A stretch of DNA of 64,000 bases from Engraulis encrasicolus (Eukaryota > Chordata > Actinopteri > Clupeiformes > Engraulidae). The stretch spans positions 42,338,483 through 42,402,482 of the forward strand of contig NC_085867.1 of the NCBI RefSeq assembly GCF_034702125.1, given 5' to 3'. A model generated the notes under the pieces. The model did no database searches and was not told the DNA's origin. It was given only the letters and a program-made list of their open reading frames with translations. Made by a program: the position numbers and the translations under genes. Shown here in pieces: positions 1 to 11,344 of the stretch (its first letter is position 1; every line of letters begins with the position of its first letter).

Positions 1-591
1 GTAATGTATGTACACACACACGCTGTATATAATATACACTGTACGGTACTGTACTGTGTTGTGCTGGCTAAGACCGTGAATAAGGGAATGTCACACCGCT
101 GTTATAGTATATTCAAGTTAAAGTACTACACTGACGAATACATGTACTCATTTAAAGTACTACACTGAATTGTACACGTTTAAAGTACCACGCTGAAATT
201 AATATGTACCCCAAGAGTGTTTTAAAACATTTCAAGTTATGTGCCAGAGGAGTCAGTAAACTAGGGAATGTTTTTGATGATCCATCGCAGATTTGCTGTC
301 CACACTGTTGAAGTGTGTATGCTTATGTTTCTGTTCCACACTGTGAGTGCAAATGTGGTCATTTGATTTATGTTATTTGCATATTTTTTGTTATCAGATA
401 AATACTGTAGACAGCTGTCATGCAGAGCATGATTCTACATGTATCTACTGTATGTGCTGCAGCAAAACCTTACTGTAACATTTCTTTAAAAAAAAAAAAA
501 GAAAAGAAAAGGATTACCACTGGTGAGTCAAGTCAAGCATGGACACCTTCATATAGTACTATGTCTTTGTTCACATACAGGCATTTTCCGT

Positions 592-755
592 CAATGGGCT
601 CGTTCGTGATGAAGCAATGCTGCGCCAACCGAGCAGAACGCATGCGAAATAAAACATTATGATGCATTCTGGTCAGAAAATTGCAATTGAAATGGCAAAG
701 TGTGCATGCACGCTGCTCTGCAAAAGCAGCACTGCGCCATCACGATTGACCTTAA
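592..755. repeat. Foldback MITE, copy 1 of a two-copy family
   Basis: The left end (GGGCTCGTTCGTGATGAAGC) and the right end read as imperfect reverse complements, with a GCATGC/CATGCATGC-rich middle. A better-preserved copy of the same element lies at 43073-43229. There is no coding capacity. Confidence 0.55.
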
Positions 756-1514
756 TGGTTGCTGGTGGGTGTTTCTAACAGAATGGGGGTTGTCTTTTTT
801 ACATGTGATACACGTGGTCTGAAATTTTGGCGGAGGCAACTGATCAGATGGTCCCCACAATGCATTTCACGTCCAAAGTCGGTCGTATAAGTCAATTGTC
901 AGTGCTCTTGTGAACAAGGGGTCAGGTTTTCAAACCAGTACCAAGTTTGCAACAGAAAATGCCTTTGTTATTATACCACTGTGATAGTTTCCATACACTG
1001 ACTATGATGTAAAGGGTCTTGTGTTCTTTCTGAAACATTTATAATGTATCTATGGTCTTCCCTTACAAGATGGACACATGGTATAGCTTGGTTTCTTTCC
1101 CTCGTAGGGAAGGCTAAGAAAAACAAGCAAAGAATTGAATCTTTTTTTTTTTTAATCTCGTCACTCAGTCGAAATTCACTGAATTGACTTCAGAACAGCC
1201 AGTCACTGTGAAAACCGAGTACAAAATGTATATAGCCTACATAGATTCTATTCTGATCCTGAATTGGTTTGATCATGCTTTTCTAAGTCTTAATTCATAT
1301 GATTTATGAAATGTTTACAGAGAGTGTGAGAGAGAGAGAGTGCATTATAAAGAGAGAAACAGTACCTGTAGAGGCCAAATTGAGAGAATGTAGAGTCCTG
1401 GTTGATTGAGAGAGGAGTATTGAGATTGAAGCCTTAGTTGTTCCATCCTGTGTTTATTTTATTTTATTTTCAGCAGTAGCACCACATCCCCCGAACCCCA
1501 AATAGCATAATCCG

Positions 1515-1687
1515 TGGGGGAATTCCAAGAACCTGGCTTAGTAGTTAACCAGGACAAGTTCATCTTGAGGTAGAAGGCATCCAATGGAAGAGCCTGGAGG
1601 CCTCGTTTTCTTAGTTGGTCGATCTATTAGCAGGTTTACCAGTTCCTGTAGGTTAACTAAGCCAAGTTTGTCACTTAACTATGCCCC
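1515..1687. repeat. Short inverted-repeat element (GGGG-ATTCCAAGAA family)
   Basis: The ends read GGGGGAATTCCAAGAACC on the left and ...AACTATGCCCCC on the right, with an internal partial palindrome built on AGAGCCTGGAG. Related copies lie at 8425-8634 and about 46475-46605, so this is a dispersed non-autonomous element. Confidence 0.5.
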
Positions 1688-2220
1688 CGGCCCCATGTCA
1701 AAGCGTTGAACACTGTGAGATCAGTATTCCTTGAATTCCTTAGGAGCAGAGATGGAACAGATGGCCTTTTCCTGATCATGTTTGACAGCACGCTGTGACT
1801 GTGACACAGAATGCAAATGCTACTGAGACTGACAGACACAACTGCAAAACTAATAGAAAACAAGAGACTTTGTCTTGTTTCACGTTGAGTATTTAACCAA
1901 ATGTGATACCATTGTTAACTGGAGCACTGGAACCTTTCATTTTAAAGCTTTTTTTGTAACCTGGAACAAACTGAACAATTAAATCTATTAGTAATCTGAT
2001 GTCTGAACCACAATGACTCTGTCAAATGTTTCAATGCAGCTCCCCAGAGGAGGTTGGGCCAGGTGCGTGTGTGTGCGCGTGCGCGCGCTTGCAAACTTGT
2101 GCATCTAGGTTGCCATCGCTGACTGCTGCTATTTAGTAGGCTGTAAGTCTGCAAATGCTCTAACCTGTTAACACCATGACCTATAACTATGGTCAGCATC
2201 CCCCCCACCCCCAACCCGAT

Positions 2221-2320
<100 letters not shown>

Positions 2321-2823
2321 CTTACACAGTTGGCCTGTTGTGTTTACAGGAGAAAAAAATAAATAAACTCGAGCTCTAGTTCCTGTTTTTAAATGCAATT
2401 GTCTTACTTTTAAAGTTAAAGGAATAAGTATTTAGATGCAACTTTCACCTCTTTATAACTAGGCCTAGTTTTGTTTATGCCTAGGCCTACTTGTTTTTAA
2501 TTTAGGCCCTAACTCCTAATCATCTGCATTAATTCAATGCAATTTTACACTACCTAGAGTAGGCTTGTGCTTGGAAGACTATTTAACCAGGGCATTGTTG
2601 CAGAAACAAAAACATAATCCGACTCCACTCTTGTTGGCCTCAGTAATTTTCCATTCGCCAAAAGACGCCCCCAAACCAAGTCCTCTCTTTGCGTGCCCGT
2701 TTTTTTTCCTGCTACGTAGCGGCCGTTCAGCGTTTCTCCGCTGATGTTGAAACCAACGAAGTTAGTTCTGAACCGACCGTAGAGCAGAGAGCAGGCAGCC
2801 TTCGATTCTCTCTCCAGGGCCGG

Positions 2824-2954
2824 ATGGTAAAATCCAACCTCCAGCGGATACTAAATAGTCATTGTTTTGCTCGCGAAAAAGAAGGAAAAACACAATTAAA
2901 CGCCACAATGGATGCTTTAAGTAACGTCAGTAATCTTTCTGACTTGACTGGCAA
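2824..2954 (+). CDS. oaz1: oaz1 exon 1 (coding part)
   Basis: Encodes residues 1-43 plus two bases of codon 44. The donor is GTGAGT at 2955. The frame is open upstream without another ATG in OAZ1-like sequence, so the MVKS start is preferred. An alternative start at 2908 (ACAATGG context) would give a form 28 residues shorter. Confidence 0.93.
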
Positions 2955-4748
2955 GTGAGTATCTTGGAAAACAACTTAGCCAGCTAACTGTGCTAGCTGT
3001 TAGCTGCTACAGATGTATACTACGGAAGTCAGCGATGTCTTTTAACATCAACGCATTATACCATGACAGTGTATTTACATATTGAAACAAGAAAGAAATT
3101 ACATTGTTTAATGTGTTAATGTGTTTCAACATAACCCACAAATATTCACGACGATGGCCATAAGTAGCACAACCTCTAGCAGCTAAATCATTAGCTAACT
3201 GTGTGTTTCAATCTGTTTGGTTGGTTTATTTAGATGTACAACAGTTGACATATAGCGATTTCCAGCTGTTTTTCCGTACAGTGATGCAATTAATTGATTG
3301 GTAAATGCATAGTTGCCAGAGAACGAGTCGTTTTAACGTTACTTTAGGTCGAGTTGTTTGGCGAGTAATGCGAAGTTGTTAGAGCTAACACTACGTCGAC
3401 ATTTAAAAGGCCCCAGTACAATACAGACTACATCCGTAGCTTGACGCGTTATTCAACCTGAACCTGATGTACTTTAATTGGTTTAATTAAATATGCACAT
3501 ATAATATAAAACAAAACACTTGTCAATTATTTTTTAGCGTTACATCGGTACATTAAAATCACACGACTTGGCGTGGTTGAAACATGGGCTAATGGTTTGT
3601 CTCCATGTTAGCATAACATTTTTACAGGCCTTTCCCTGGTAGTGTACTGGGTAACTGTACTACACAGTCTTGAAATAACACCTTCACATATCATCAGCGT
3701 TTTACTGGCCTGCGAGAATTGTTGGATTTCATTGCCAACTAGGTTAATCCGGTAACTAGAGTGTACAGAGGGAGAGGGATTTGATATGCCAAAGAAACGT
3801 AGCTAGACAGGTTGACACTTGATATTCGATACTGAACTCAAGTAGACACGACAAAGCACACCATTTTAGTGAGGGAGGGTGAGGGGCGTCGATGTTCAAT
3901 AACACGGGCGAGGAGGAAAACAGTCGCCCTTGGCCTTGAAAATATCCAGCCTAACCTATGTTATTAATGGGGTATGTTATTGTCGTCAACAGTTTTGATG
4001 GAAACGTGTATGATTCACTGATCTGTTGCCACCAATTCTCAACACTAAGGGGATATCGCCAGATCTTGTCAGGAACTCTCTTACATAAAACAATGTGAAA
4101 TTGTGTGCCATTTGTAAGCCAATATCATAGATCTTGCTTACTGTAGTATTTAGATTAATTCGCTACCTATGTAAACACTGTGTAATCAGCTGAATTTTCG
4201 GGGGCGTTCAGGAAAAGTGCTTTATACTCACCTTTCAAAAATGTGCTAGAACAGTTCTCAGCCTTTTTTGATCAAACGCCCCCTTGACCTCTGCACAAGC
4301 CTCCAAATGCCCCCTTGACCTCATCATAAGCCTTCCAATGTCCCCCTCCCCACACCCTTCCGTATAAAAAATAAATAAATGGACTAATGCCCCCACCCAT
4401 GGCAACTAAGCACTGTACCCTCTATGCTGTATCCTTCTCAACGCCCCCTAGAGCTCCCCAACGCCCCCTGGGGAGGGGCTGTACTACCGCCCCCGTTGAG
4501 AAACGCTATGCTAGAAGATGTAATGATCCTCTAATGGTATAATTAGGGGTAATGCCTCTTATTTTCCAAGGCACAAGGCTTTTCCATTTAGGGGTTTGTT
4601 TTATTTTGCCACTTACTGGCAGTCTGGTAAAGGTATTAAACTTGCCTCATACATACTGACCCAGTGATGGGCATTTACATTTCAATTATATAAAATCCAT
4701 TTCATTGAAATGGGTGGATGAACAAATGAAAATGGTTTCGAGAAGTAT

Positions 4749-4802
<54 letters not shown>

Positions 4803-5279
4803 GGGGGGGGGGTGTTTGTCTAAGAGATAGTTTAACTGGCTAAAAAAAAAAAAACTAAGCGAAAAGTACATTCTTTCAAACTTAACTGTGTTATCAATGT
4901 ATCTATGCAACAAACAAAACTGATGTGGGCTCTATTCAAGATTGTTGACATTTGGTGGAATGTGTTTTGAAAAATATTAACACGGCTCAAGGTCAAAAAC
5001 CTTCTAGAGACAAACTCGCTCACTCCTCCCGTTTGCTTGTTCTGCACTGTGAGAATACATTTACTGACATCAACAGTTACAAAATGTATCTGGCTGTACG
5101 GTATCTGTCAAGGTCAAGCTAAACGTAATGGTGTTATAGCGTCATAGAAACTGCTGTAGAAACCTTGAACTTAAGTTGTGGGGTTTTGTACAGTGATCGT
5201 AATCCCTCCCAAATTGGTTATTGCACACCCATGTATTAGGGCTCTGCCGAATTCTCACGTACTCTTCCTGAATATTGTC

Positions 5280-5350
<71 letters not shown>

Positions 5351-5352
5351 TT

Positions 5353-5420
<68 letters not shown>

Positions 5421-7565
5421 CCTCTCCTCCCCTCCTCCAAGGCTCTCTCTGCACTGTAGTAGTACCCCTGGTCCGGGGCCTCTGTGGTGTTCCTGATGCC
5501 CCTCACCCACCCCTGAAGATCCCAGGTGGGCGAGGGAATGGTCAACGGGATCACATTCCTGCAGCTCAAGTTTTATATTCAGTGAGTTGTTGTTGTTATT
5601 ACCAGTACTTCTTGTTGGATTGCACGGTACAGAGAATGAGTACATTTGGGGTTATAAACACGTGGATAATGTAATGCAATGTTATTTATCCATATAAATG
5701 CCAGTATGCTTACTGTAATGGAGGGCTTTTACCTGTGACTTTAAGACATTTAAGACAAGGCGTGCATTGGAATTGTTGCATCACACAATCATTTGTCAGT
5801 AAAACTGAGAGTTTGACAATCAACGCCTTTTGGCTTTACAAACACTCAATGCTCCCATTGACTTTCCAATGTCTTCCCTGTCTTTGTCAATGTGTGCGAG
5901 AGTGAGAAACATAGTTTCAATTCCTTAGTATGTCCAATCAATGCATATGGAACAAAATTGAGAATAACAAAAATAATAAAGAAACGGTCTTTTACTTTGA
6001 TGTCGCAGGACAGGAAGTTGACGGTGAGCCAGGAGGCGGGGGGAGGGGGGAAACCCACCATCCTCCACTTCCAGAGCCGTCCCACTGTCTCACGGGTGAT
6101 CCACTGGCAGGCAGTGCTTAGTGGCGAGGGGCTGTACGTGGACATCCCTCAAGGCGCACTGCTGGACGGCAGCAAGGAGAGGTAAGGAGGACAGAGACCA
6201 TTCATATGGTAGAAGTGAAGGTGATGAATTAAAGACAGTTTAGGAAATGGATCGCACTCAGTTTTTTCTTTTTTCTTGTTCTTTTCTTTTTATTTAAACA
6301 TTGCAGGGACTGTGACACTGAAGAAGGCTCTGTGCAGCTGAAACGTCTGTCATCAGTCCCTGCAATGTTTAAATAAAAAGAAAAGATCAAGAAAGAACAA
6401 GAGTGCAATCCATTTCCTAACTACTTGATTACTTCAGAGACGCACCAATAAGACGGAAGAGGAAGTGGAAGATTACCTTGATAAATAAAAAACGAAACAT
6501 TTCAATGACCCTTTTGTACATTGCTATTCCCACTCTCACTCTCAAACCATCTCACTCCTTTGAAACTGTGGTTTGATAGAGATGGATTAAGTGTCTTCCA
6601 CACATCCCTCACACTTTTTATTTTCTTTCGTGTTTGTTGGCGACATTTGGATTTACTATACTAAATGAGAAGCTAATGAAGGGTTAAACTTTTTTTTCTG
6701 CCGATGTGTAATTGTTTGTTTTTTTCTTCCCTCTAGTTTTGTTTCCCTTTTGGAGTTTGCTGAAGAACATCTTAAAGTCGTCAGTGTGTTTGTCTGCTTT
6801 TACAAGAACAGAGAAGATTGTGGTATGTATTTTACATATTCTGACATGCATTGCATATTTGCGGTTTTTTGGGCTGCTCATTACTAATGACTGTTTTGCA
6901 TCTTTGTGAGTGGGCCTAACGACTACATTTTTTTCCTATGAAAAAAAAGGCTGGAGCAAACTGATCTGTTTTTTTTTTCCTTTTTTGTAAACAAGCCATT
7001 TCAAAAACTGTCTCTTCACCAGCCATAGACAACAGTTGAGACTGCTTTTGTACAGATGATGGGAAACTGGAAACATGTCATGATCAATTTCTGGTCATCA
7101 CTGTCAATAAGTCACCACCAAGGCAAAAACACAATCAGGAGTGAAAAACTCTTTCCAAATTTCGAGTTTCTACAGATCACAAGTTGATGCACACAGTCAG
7201 CTTCTTACAGCCCTTGGGCTCTACGGTTATGCTCCCAGGTTTACAGTTTACATACCCTGGCAGAAAGTATGGTTTCTTGGTATTTTTTTTAGACGGCATG
7301 AAAGATGATGCCAAACCTTTTGCCCCCACTCATTGCTGTTTTCCACAGGTCATGTACTTGTATATATTTTTCTCCCATTCCTGTTGTAACCTGGTCACTG
7401 AATGTCTTCCCCCCCCCCCTTGCCTCCACAGCTAAGTTGGTGCGCACGTTCAGCTTCCTGGGCTTTGAGATTGTGAAACCAGGCCATGCCCTCGTCCCAC
7501 CCAGACCCGACGTTTTCTTCTTGGCCTACAACTTTGACAGGGATTCCTCCTCCGATGAAGATTAG
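2824..7565 (+). CDS. oaz1: Ornithine decarboxylase antizyme 1 (five exons, +1 frameshift)
   Basis: Antizyme binds ornithine decarboxylase, inactivates it, targets it to the 26S proteasome without ubiquitin, and blocks polyamine uptake. Coding exons are 2824-2954, 5442-5581, 6009-6181, 6737-6822 and 7432-7565. Joined, with one base skipped at the frameshift, they give 220 residues; human OAZ1 is about 228. The N-terminus (MVKSNLQRILNSHCFAREKE) is OAZ1-type and unlike OAZ2. ORF1 ends ...GPGPLWCS-stop; the +1 frame continues DAPHPPLKIPGGRGN. The ODC-binding fold is intact, including LLEFAEEHLKV, VFVCFYKNRED and RTFSFLGFEIVKPGHALVP, ending DSSSDED. The start at 2824 has a weak context (C at -3); a second in-frame ATG at 2908 has a strong one. 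Teleosts carry duplicated oaz1 genes, so a or b is not decided here. Confidence 0.95.
2908..2910 (+). promoter_or_regulatory. oaz1: Second in-frame start codon of antizyme
   Basis: ATG with A at -3 and G at +4, a much better context than the first ATG (C at -3). Mammalian OAZ1 is known to start at two AUGs, the longer form carrying an N-terminal targeting segment. Use of both starts here is inferred from context. Confidence 0.6.
4252..4508. mobile_element. hAT-like MITE in oaz1 intron 1
   Basis: The ends are CAGTTCTCAGCC... and ...GTTGAGAAACGCT, with CGCCCCC-rich subterminal sequence on both sides. It is flanked by a perfect 8-bp duplication TGCTAGAA (4244-4251 and 4509-4516), the hAT signature. 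It is non-coding and related to the element at 9853-10175. Confidence 0.85.
4753..4812. repeat. (GT)n followed by a long G-run
   Basis: About 34 bp of TG repeats run directly into about 26 consecutive Gs. This is the longest G homopolymer in the window and a likely assembly or sequencing weak point. Confidence 0.95.
5279..5420. repeat. (TTTC)n/(CT)n array forming the exon 2 polypyrimidine tract
   Basis: About 40 bp of TTTC repeats followed by about 100 bp of CT repeats with one T8 break. It ends about 20 bp before the oaz1 exon 2 acceptor. Reverse-strand Arg/Glu open frames across it are artefacts. Confidence 0.95.
5442..5581 (+). CDS. oaz1: oaz1 exon 2 (contains the frameshift)
   Basis: The acceptor AG is at 5440-5441 and the donor is GTGAGT at 5582. 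It completes codon 44 (AA|G = Lys) and reads LSLHCSSTPGPGPLWCS to the TGA at 5494. It then resumes at GAT (5495) in the +1 frame to end on a complete Ser codon. Confidence 0.94.
5491..5497 (+). promoter_or_regulatory. oaz1: Programmed +1 ribosomal frameshift site of antizyme
   Basis: TCC TGA T: the last zero-frame sense codon TCC followed by the ORF1 stop TGA. Translation continues from GAT in the +1 frame. This is the canonical metazoan antizyme shift site (UCC-UGA-U), where high polyamine levels raise shifting, giving autoregulation. Zero-frame reading stops at 5496, and the conserved antizyme sequence exists only in the +1 frame. Confidence 0.97.
5500..5552 (+). promoter_or_regulatory. oaz1: 3' stimulatory RNA pseudoknot of the frameshift site
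   Basis: Stem 1 pairs 5500-5511 (CCCTCACCCACC) with 5525-5536 (GGTGGGCGAGGG), with one A.C mismatch at 5505/5531. Stem 2 pairs the loop GATCCC at 5518-5523 with GGGATC at 5547-5552. This is an H-type pseudoknot starting three bases after the shift heptamer, as known for vertebrate OAZ1/OAZ2. Confidence 0.9.
6009..6181 (+). CDS. oaz1: oaz1 exon 3
   Basis: The acceptor follows TCGCAG and the donor is GTAAGG at 6182. It begins in phase 0 (DRKLTVSQEAGGGGKP) and runs through VIHWQAVLSGEGLYVDIP to GSKE plus AG, which joins exon 4 to make Ser. Confidence 0.94.
6240..6421. repeat. Foldback element in oaz1 intron 3
   Basis: The arms (TAGGAAATGGATCGCACTC and its inverse near 6403-6421, including an AT-rich AAACATTGCAGGGA block) are about 75 bp each. 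They enclose a core TGAAGAAGGC...CTGAAACGTCTG. The same core type appears at 29890 and 38413. Confidence 0.75.
6737..6822 (+). CDS. oaz1: oaz1 exon 4
   Basis: Encodes (S)FVSLLEFAEEHLKVV...VFVCFYKNREDC. The acceptor CTCTAG is at 6731-6736 and the donor is GTATGT at 6823. It contains the LLEFAEE helix typical of antizymes. Confidence 0.94.
7432..7565 (+). CDS. oaz1: oaz1 exon 5 (terminal coding)
   Basis: Encodes (A)KLVRTFSFLGFEIV...DSSSDED-stop. The acceptor is preceded by a C9 run. The stop TAG is at 7563-7565. Confidence 0.95.
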
Positions 7566-9360
7566 CTCAGTCCTACACCTCCCTAACCCCAGCCCCCCTC
7601 CCCCTCCCCCACACCCCTCCCATGCCCCACTATACTCATACCCCCGCCAACCTGCCCCCCCCCCCCTTTTGTTTCTCACTCTGGTTCACATTCTCCTCCG
7701 TTGTTTGTTACACTGAAGAAAAGTAGTTCTAGACATGTAGTGTGACTGATTCTGTTCTCTGTTCTCATGTCCTCTAGCCCCCCTCCACCCCCTTCTGTCT
7801 CTATTCCGTGTTGAATGGTTTTGTGTGCTTATTTAGATTTCATTGGTATAACAGAGCAAAAGAGGGACGCTCTTAAAGGGACTTATTGAGCCTATTGCGA
7901 TTCTCAAATATCACATAAAAAAAAATGTTTTTTGTCATTTTGTTGTGAAAATACTCTTGAATGTAAAAAAAGAGGTCATTCAGTTTACATTTGGGTACAT
8001 AAGTGATATCATTTGATTGGCTTACAAAGAGGAAACGCAAGTGTTTCCCGTTTTCAATACAGGGTAAGACCTACAGGATGCTATATGGTTGTTTTGGTCT
8101 CTCTCGACAGAAAGTTGTAAAATCTATGCTCGTGGTTTAGTAACTCGCCTGGATAGGTCAGCTCAAAGTAAGTGGTAAATCTTGTCAGAGCAGAGTGATC
8201 AGTGTTTTATCAGGAAATTAAAACCCCCATGTAAAAAACTCACGTGGGTAGGAGGTTTACCACTTTCAGTGAGTTAACATACTCAAGCTTGGTGACTAAG
8301 CACCACTGTCTGGAAGTAACCCCCTGAGGAGTTTAAGTGGTACGTATCTGCTGGAGTTATTGCCCTGAGGATCAGGAGAGTGCAATGGTAAATGTTGTCC
8401 ATGAATCATGACATGACTGAAACCTGGGGAGTATTCCAAGAACTGACTCAGTTGTAGTAAACCAGGTAAAGTTAACCTTGAGGTAGTGGTAATTCATCTG
8501 ATAGAAGGAGCCTGGAGTAATCATTTTCATACGTGAATGATGCCTGCAGGCTTTCTAATAGCATGTTTAACACTTCCTGTGGGTTAACAAAGCCTGGTGT
8601 ATCAGTTAACTGCGTTCTTGAAATACCCCCCCCTGAGTCTGTGTCCCCTTTAGAGTGAATGAAGAGATGAGATGGGATGCTAATTATGAGTGGATTTGGT
8701 ACAAAGCTTGAGAAAAAAAAACATCCAAAGTGCTTTTGCCTCTATTGTGTATGTCAGATTATTTCCTCTGGCAGTATTTCCATGCTGATTTTATTGATCT
8801 CTAGAATTTCTTTACTTTTTTTTTCTTTCTTTCTTGAGTTTTCTTTTCGACTTATGGTGTATACCTGCATAGTGGTACCTGATGTGCTTCTGTAATAATA
8901 ATAATAATAATAAAAACAATTAGGGGAAGCATTTTTGTCTGGGTCTTTCTTCAATTTTTATTATGGCCTTGCACCATCTGAATACAACCACATAGACCTA
9001 CAGTCATGAAGTGAAATGTAAAGAGTAAATGTTAGGCTATGGTCACTAAGGTTAGTGTAGTGTGATGGCACAATTGATGTATATTTGGATCCCATGTTGG
9101 GAAATCTGAACACTGAAACAACTTGTTAGCCTCTCACAAACGTACCCAAGTTCAAACGATAAACGGAAAGTAGCTGGCAAATTACTTCCTGGGTTTCAGT
9201 TGCCTGCAGTTCACCTGATATCCACTGGTAGGGGCACGTGGTGAGCGAAGAGCCTGCTACTTGCAGAACAGTGTTCAGCACAATACCAGTGTATTGTTTA
9301 GTTGTGGTAGGCCATCATGTGCAGTTCCCCCAATGCATGAATATATAAAGAAGGAGAACA
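7566..9360 (+). other. oaz1 3' region and start of intergenic DNA
   Basis: A C-rich stretch follows the stop. Candidate poly(A) signals are ATTAAA near 8215 and AATAAA at 8909-8914, next to an (AAT)n run. The true cleavage site cannot be read from sequence. No ORF here is supported. Confidence 0.5.
8425..8634. repeat. Inverted-repeat element (GGGG-ATTCCAAGAA family), copy 2
   Basis: It begins GGGGAGTATTCCAAGAACTG and ends TTCTTGAAATACCCC, close reverse complements. It shares AGCCTGGAG and GGGTTAAC-type internal blocks with the copy at 1515-1687. Confidence 0.65.
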
Positions 9361-9735
9361 TTAAGGTGCACTGTGTAATATTTTTTTGTAGTTCATTTGC
9401 AGAATTCATGCTGCCCATTCACAAATTTTACATGTTTTAACAAATACCACCACCTTCAAATTGTAAGTATTCAATATAACTGGGAAATCTGCACTGTTCA
9501 TACATGAAAAGGGGGATCTCTTCTCCATGGTCCAGCATTTTGAATTTCCAGAAATAGGCCTAGACATTTTTAGCTGCAAAACTCGCTGTACTTTGGTCAT
9601 ACAGTAAATACTAGTTTATTAAATAGTCGTGAAAAGATCAAGTTTGGCAATACCTGTACATATGTAGCACAATTTCAATGAGAAGCATAGTTGCAATACC
9701 TATTCTGGCCATAATCTTACACAGTGCACCTTTAA
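9361..9735 (+). mobile_element. Non-autonomous element, AAAGG-CACTGTG family, copy 1
   Basis: Inverted ends TTAAGGTGCACTGTG and CACAGTGCACCTTTAA bound about 375 bp. It contains ACATGAAAAGGGGGATC, CTCCATGGTCC and TTTCAATGAG blocks. Related copies lie at 10798-11162, 21740-22042, 33500-33705 and split around 24774/26672. No ORF is found. Confidence 0.75.
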
Positions 9736-9850
9736 CATGCATTTTTTTTTTAATGCTACATTGAACACTTGAACACCTGCAGGCTACCTGGCCAACTCCT
9801 CACATGCCCAGAAAATCCAACGGCAGTGCAGAGCCCATTTACAGGCCTCC

Positions 9851-9985
9851 AGCAGTGGTTCTCAACCTCTTTTAAACAAACGCCCCCTTGGCCTCAGCAG
9901 TGGTTCTCAACCTCTTTTAAACAAACGCCCCCTTGGCCTCAGCAGTGGTTCTCAACCTCTTTTAAACAAACGCCCCCTTGGCCTC
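9851..9985 (+). repeat. 45-bp unit repeated three times in tandem
   Basis: Units start at 9851, 9896 and 9941 and are identical by eye. Each consists of the terminal 45 bp of the hAT-like element. Because 45 is a multiple of three, the overlapping open frame shows QQWFSTSFKQTPPWP three times, which is not a real protein. Confidence 0.95.
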
Positions 9986-10175
9986 AGCATAAAACTCCCA
10001 ACGCCCCATTGACTTCATCATAAGGCTGACAGTGCCCCCCTGTATTAAGAAATAAAGTGGTCTAATGTACTCAAAAGGCAACTAAGCACCGTTCCTTTCA
10101 GCTGTATCTTTCTCAACCCCCTCAGGGCTCCCCTAAGCCCCCGGGGGGCTGCAAAGCCCCCGTTGAGGAACACTA
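9853..10175. mobile_element. hAT-like MITE with internal triplication
   Basis: The ends are CAGTGGTTCTCAACC and ...GTTGAGGAACACTA, with CGCCCCC-type subterminal sequence as in 4252-4508. Flanks GCCTCCAG and GCCTACGT are only a partial match, so the target duplication is decayed. Confidence 0.65.
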
Positions 10176-10797
10176 GCCTACGTGGTTGTTTATGTGTTTT
10201 CAATCCCCACTTCATTATTGTCCCCCTGCAGTTTATTGCCACAAAGCAATACATTAAATGCATTTTTTGTAACGTTCTCTAGCAAAAACTATGTCTCTAT
10301 TATTTTAAATTCATGAACACCGTACGTGAGATAAACAGCTGTCCATTCTGTTTGATAGCCTATCAGTTTTCTTCAAAAGAGTAGAGGTATGGGCCCAATA
10401 TCCACCCATGGGGCCTGTGCTTGGAACCCAATTACAACATCAAAACGTGCATATTCACCATTGGCAGCCTTCCAAGTGGACAGCAGGTTCACACTGGGCA
10501 CATGTAACTAACATGGCACTCTGGAGCCACCATGGAGAAATGTGTGCTGCCTGGAACATCAGTGAGAAGCACAGGGTGCCAATGGTGACTATGTCAAACT
10601 TGATGGCTTACAGTACCTAAAAAGTCTACACATGTCTGTTCAAGTTTTTTGTGATATAATAGAAAATGACAGAAAAGACAAATAATGTCACAGCTTTTTT
10701 CAATGCAATTGTAAGATTAAGTCAAAAGCTTCAAAGGGGAAAAAAAGAAAATACATAAAATACATACTAACACATTGTTGTCGCATCTTTGGCATTT

Positions 10798-11162
10798 ATT
10801 AAAGGGACACTGTGTGAGATTTTTAGTTGTTTATTTCCCAAATTCATGCTGCCCCTTCACTAATGTTACCTTTTTCATGAATACTTACCACCAGCATCAA
10901 ATTCTAAGTTCATTATGACTGGAAAAATTGCACTTTTCATACATGAAAAGGGGGATCTTCTCCATGGTCCGCCATTTTGAATTTCCAAAAATAGCCATTT
11001 TAGCTGCACAAATTACTGTATTTGGACCATACTAGAAAATATTTGTTTATTACTTAGTAAACTTTCATGTAAAGATCAAATTTGACAATAGGCAGCCCAG
11101 TTTCAATGAGCAGCATAGTTGCAGTACCTTGTTTGACCATTTCCTGCACAGTGTCCCTTTAA
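10798..11162 (+). mobile_element. AAAGG-CACTGTG family element, copy 2
   Basis: The ends are TTAAAGGGACACTGTG and CACAGTGTCCCTTTAA, a 16-bp terminal inverted repeat. The interior matches copy 1 block by block. This is the most complete copy in the window. Confidence 0.8.
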
Positions 11163-11172
11163 AGCACTCTAA

Positions 11173-11331
11173 TGCCTCTTTTCCACTGCAGGTTTTCTGG
11201 TAGGCCTACAGGTCGACACAGCGCGACTCGATTGAGCTGTGTTGTGGCCAATCGAAAAGCAAAAAGTGGCGGCCGAGTTACGCTGTGTCAAGCTGTAGGC
11301 CTACCAGAAAACCGGCAGTGGAAAAGAGGCA
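11173..11331. mobile_element. PIF/Harbinger-like palindromic MITE
   Basis: TGCCTCTTTTCCACTGCAGG... mirrors ...GGCAGTGGAAAAGAGGCA. The element is flanked by TAA on both sides (11170-11172 and 11332-11334), the 3-bp target duplication typical of PIF/Harbinger. Arms of about 50 bp also pair at GGTAGGCCTACAG. Confidence 0.75.
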
Positions 11332-11344
11332 TAAGAGTCTATAA

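Larger units (their letters stand above)
2955..5441. other. oaz1: oaz1 intron 1
   Basis: About 2.5 kb, GT...AG. Apart from the MITE and microsatellites listed, it appears unique and A/T-rich; no further exon is supported. Confidence 0.8.

Noticed and set aside
5142..5645. Minus-strand Arg/Glu-rich open frame across the CT array
   Set aside because: It is the reading of (GA)n plus the antisense of oaz1 exon 2; no independent evidence.
9769..10023. Open frame with a 15-residue peptide repeated three times
   Set aside because: The repeat comes from a 45-bp triplication of a transposon end, not a protein repeat.
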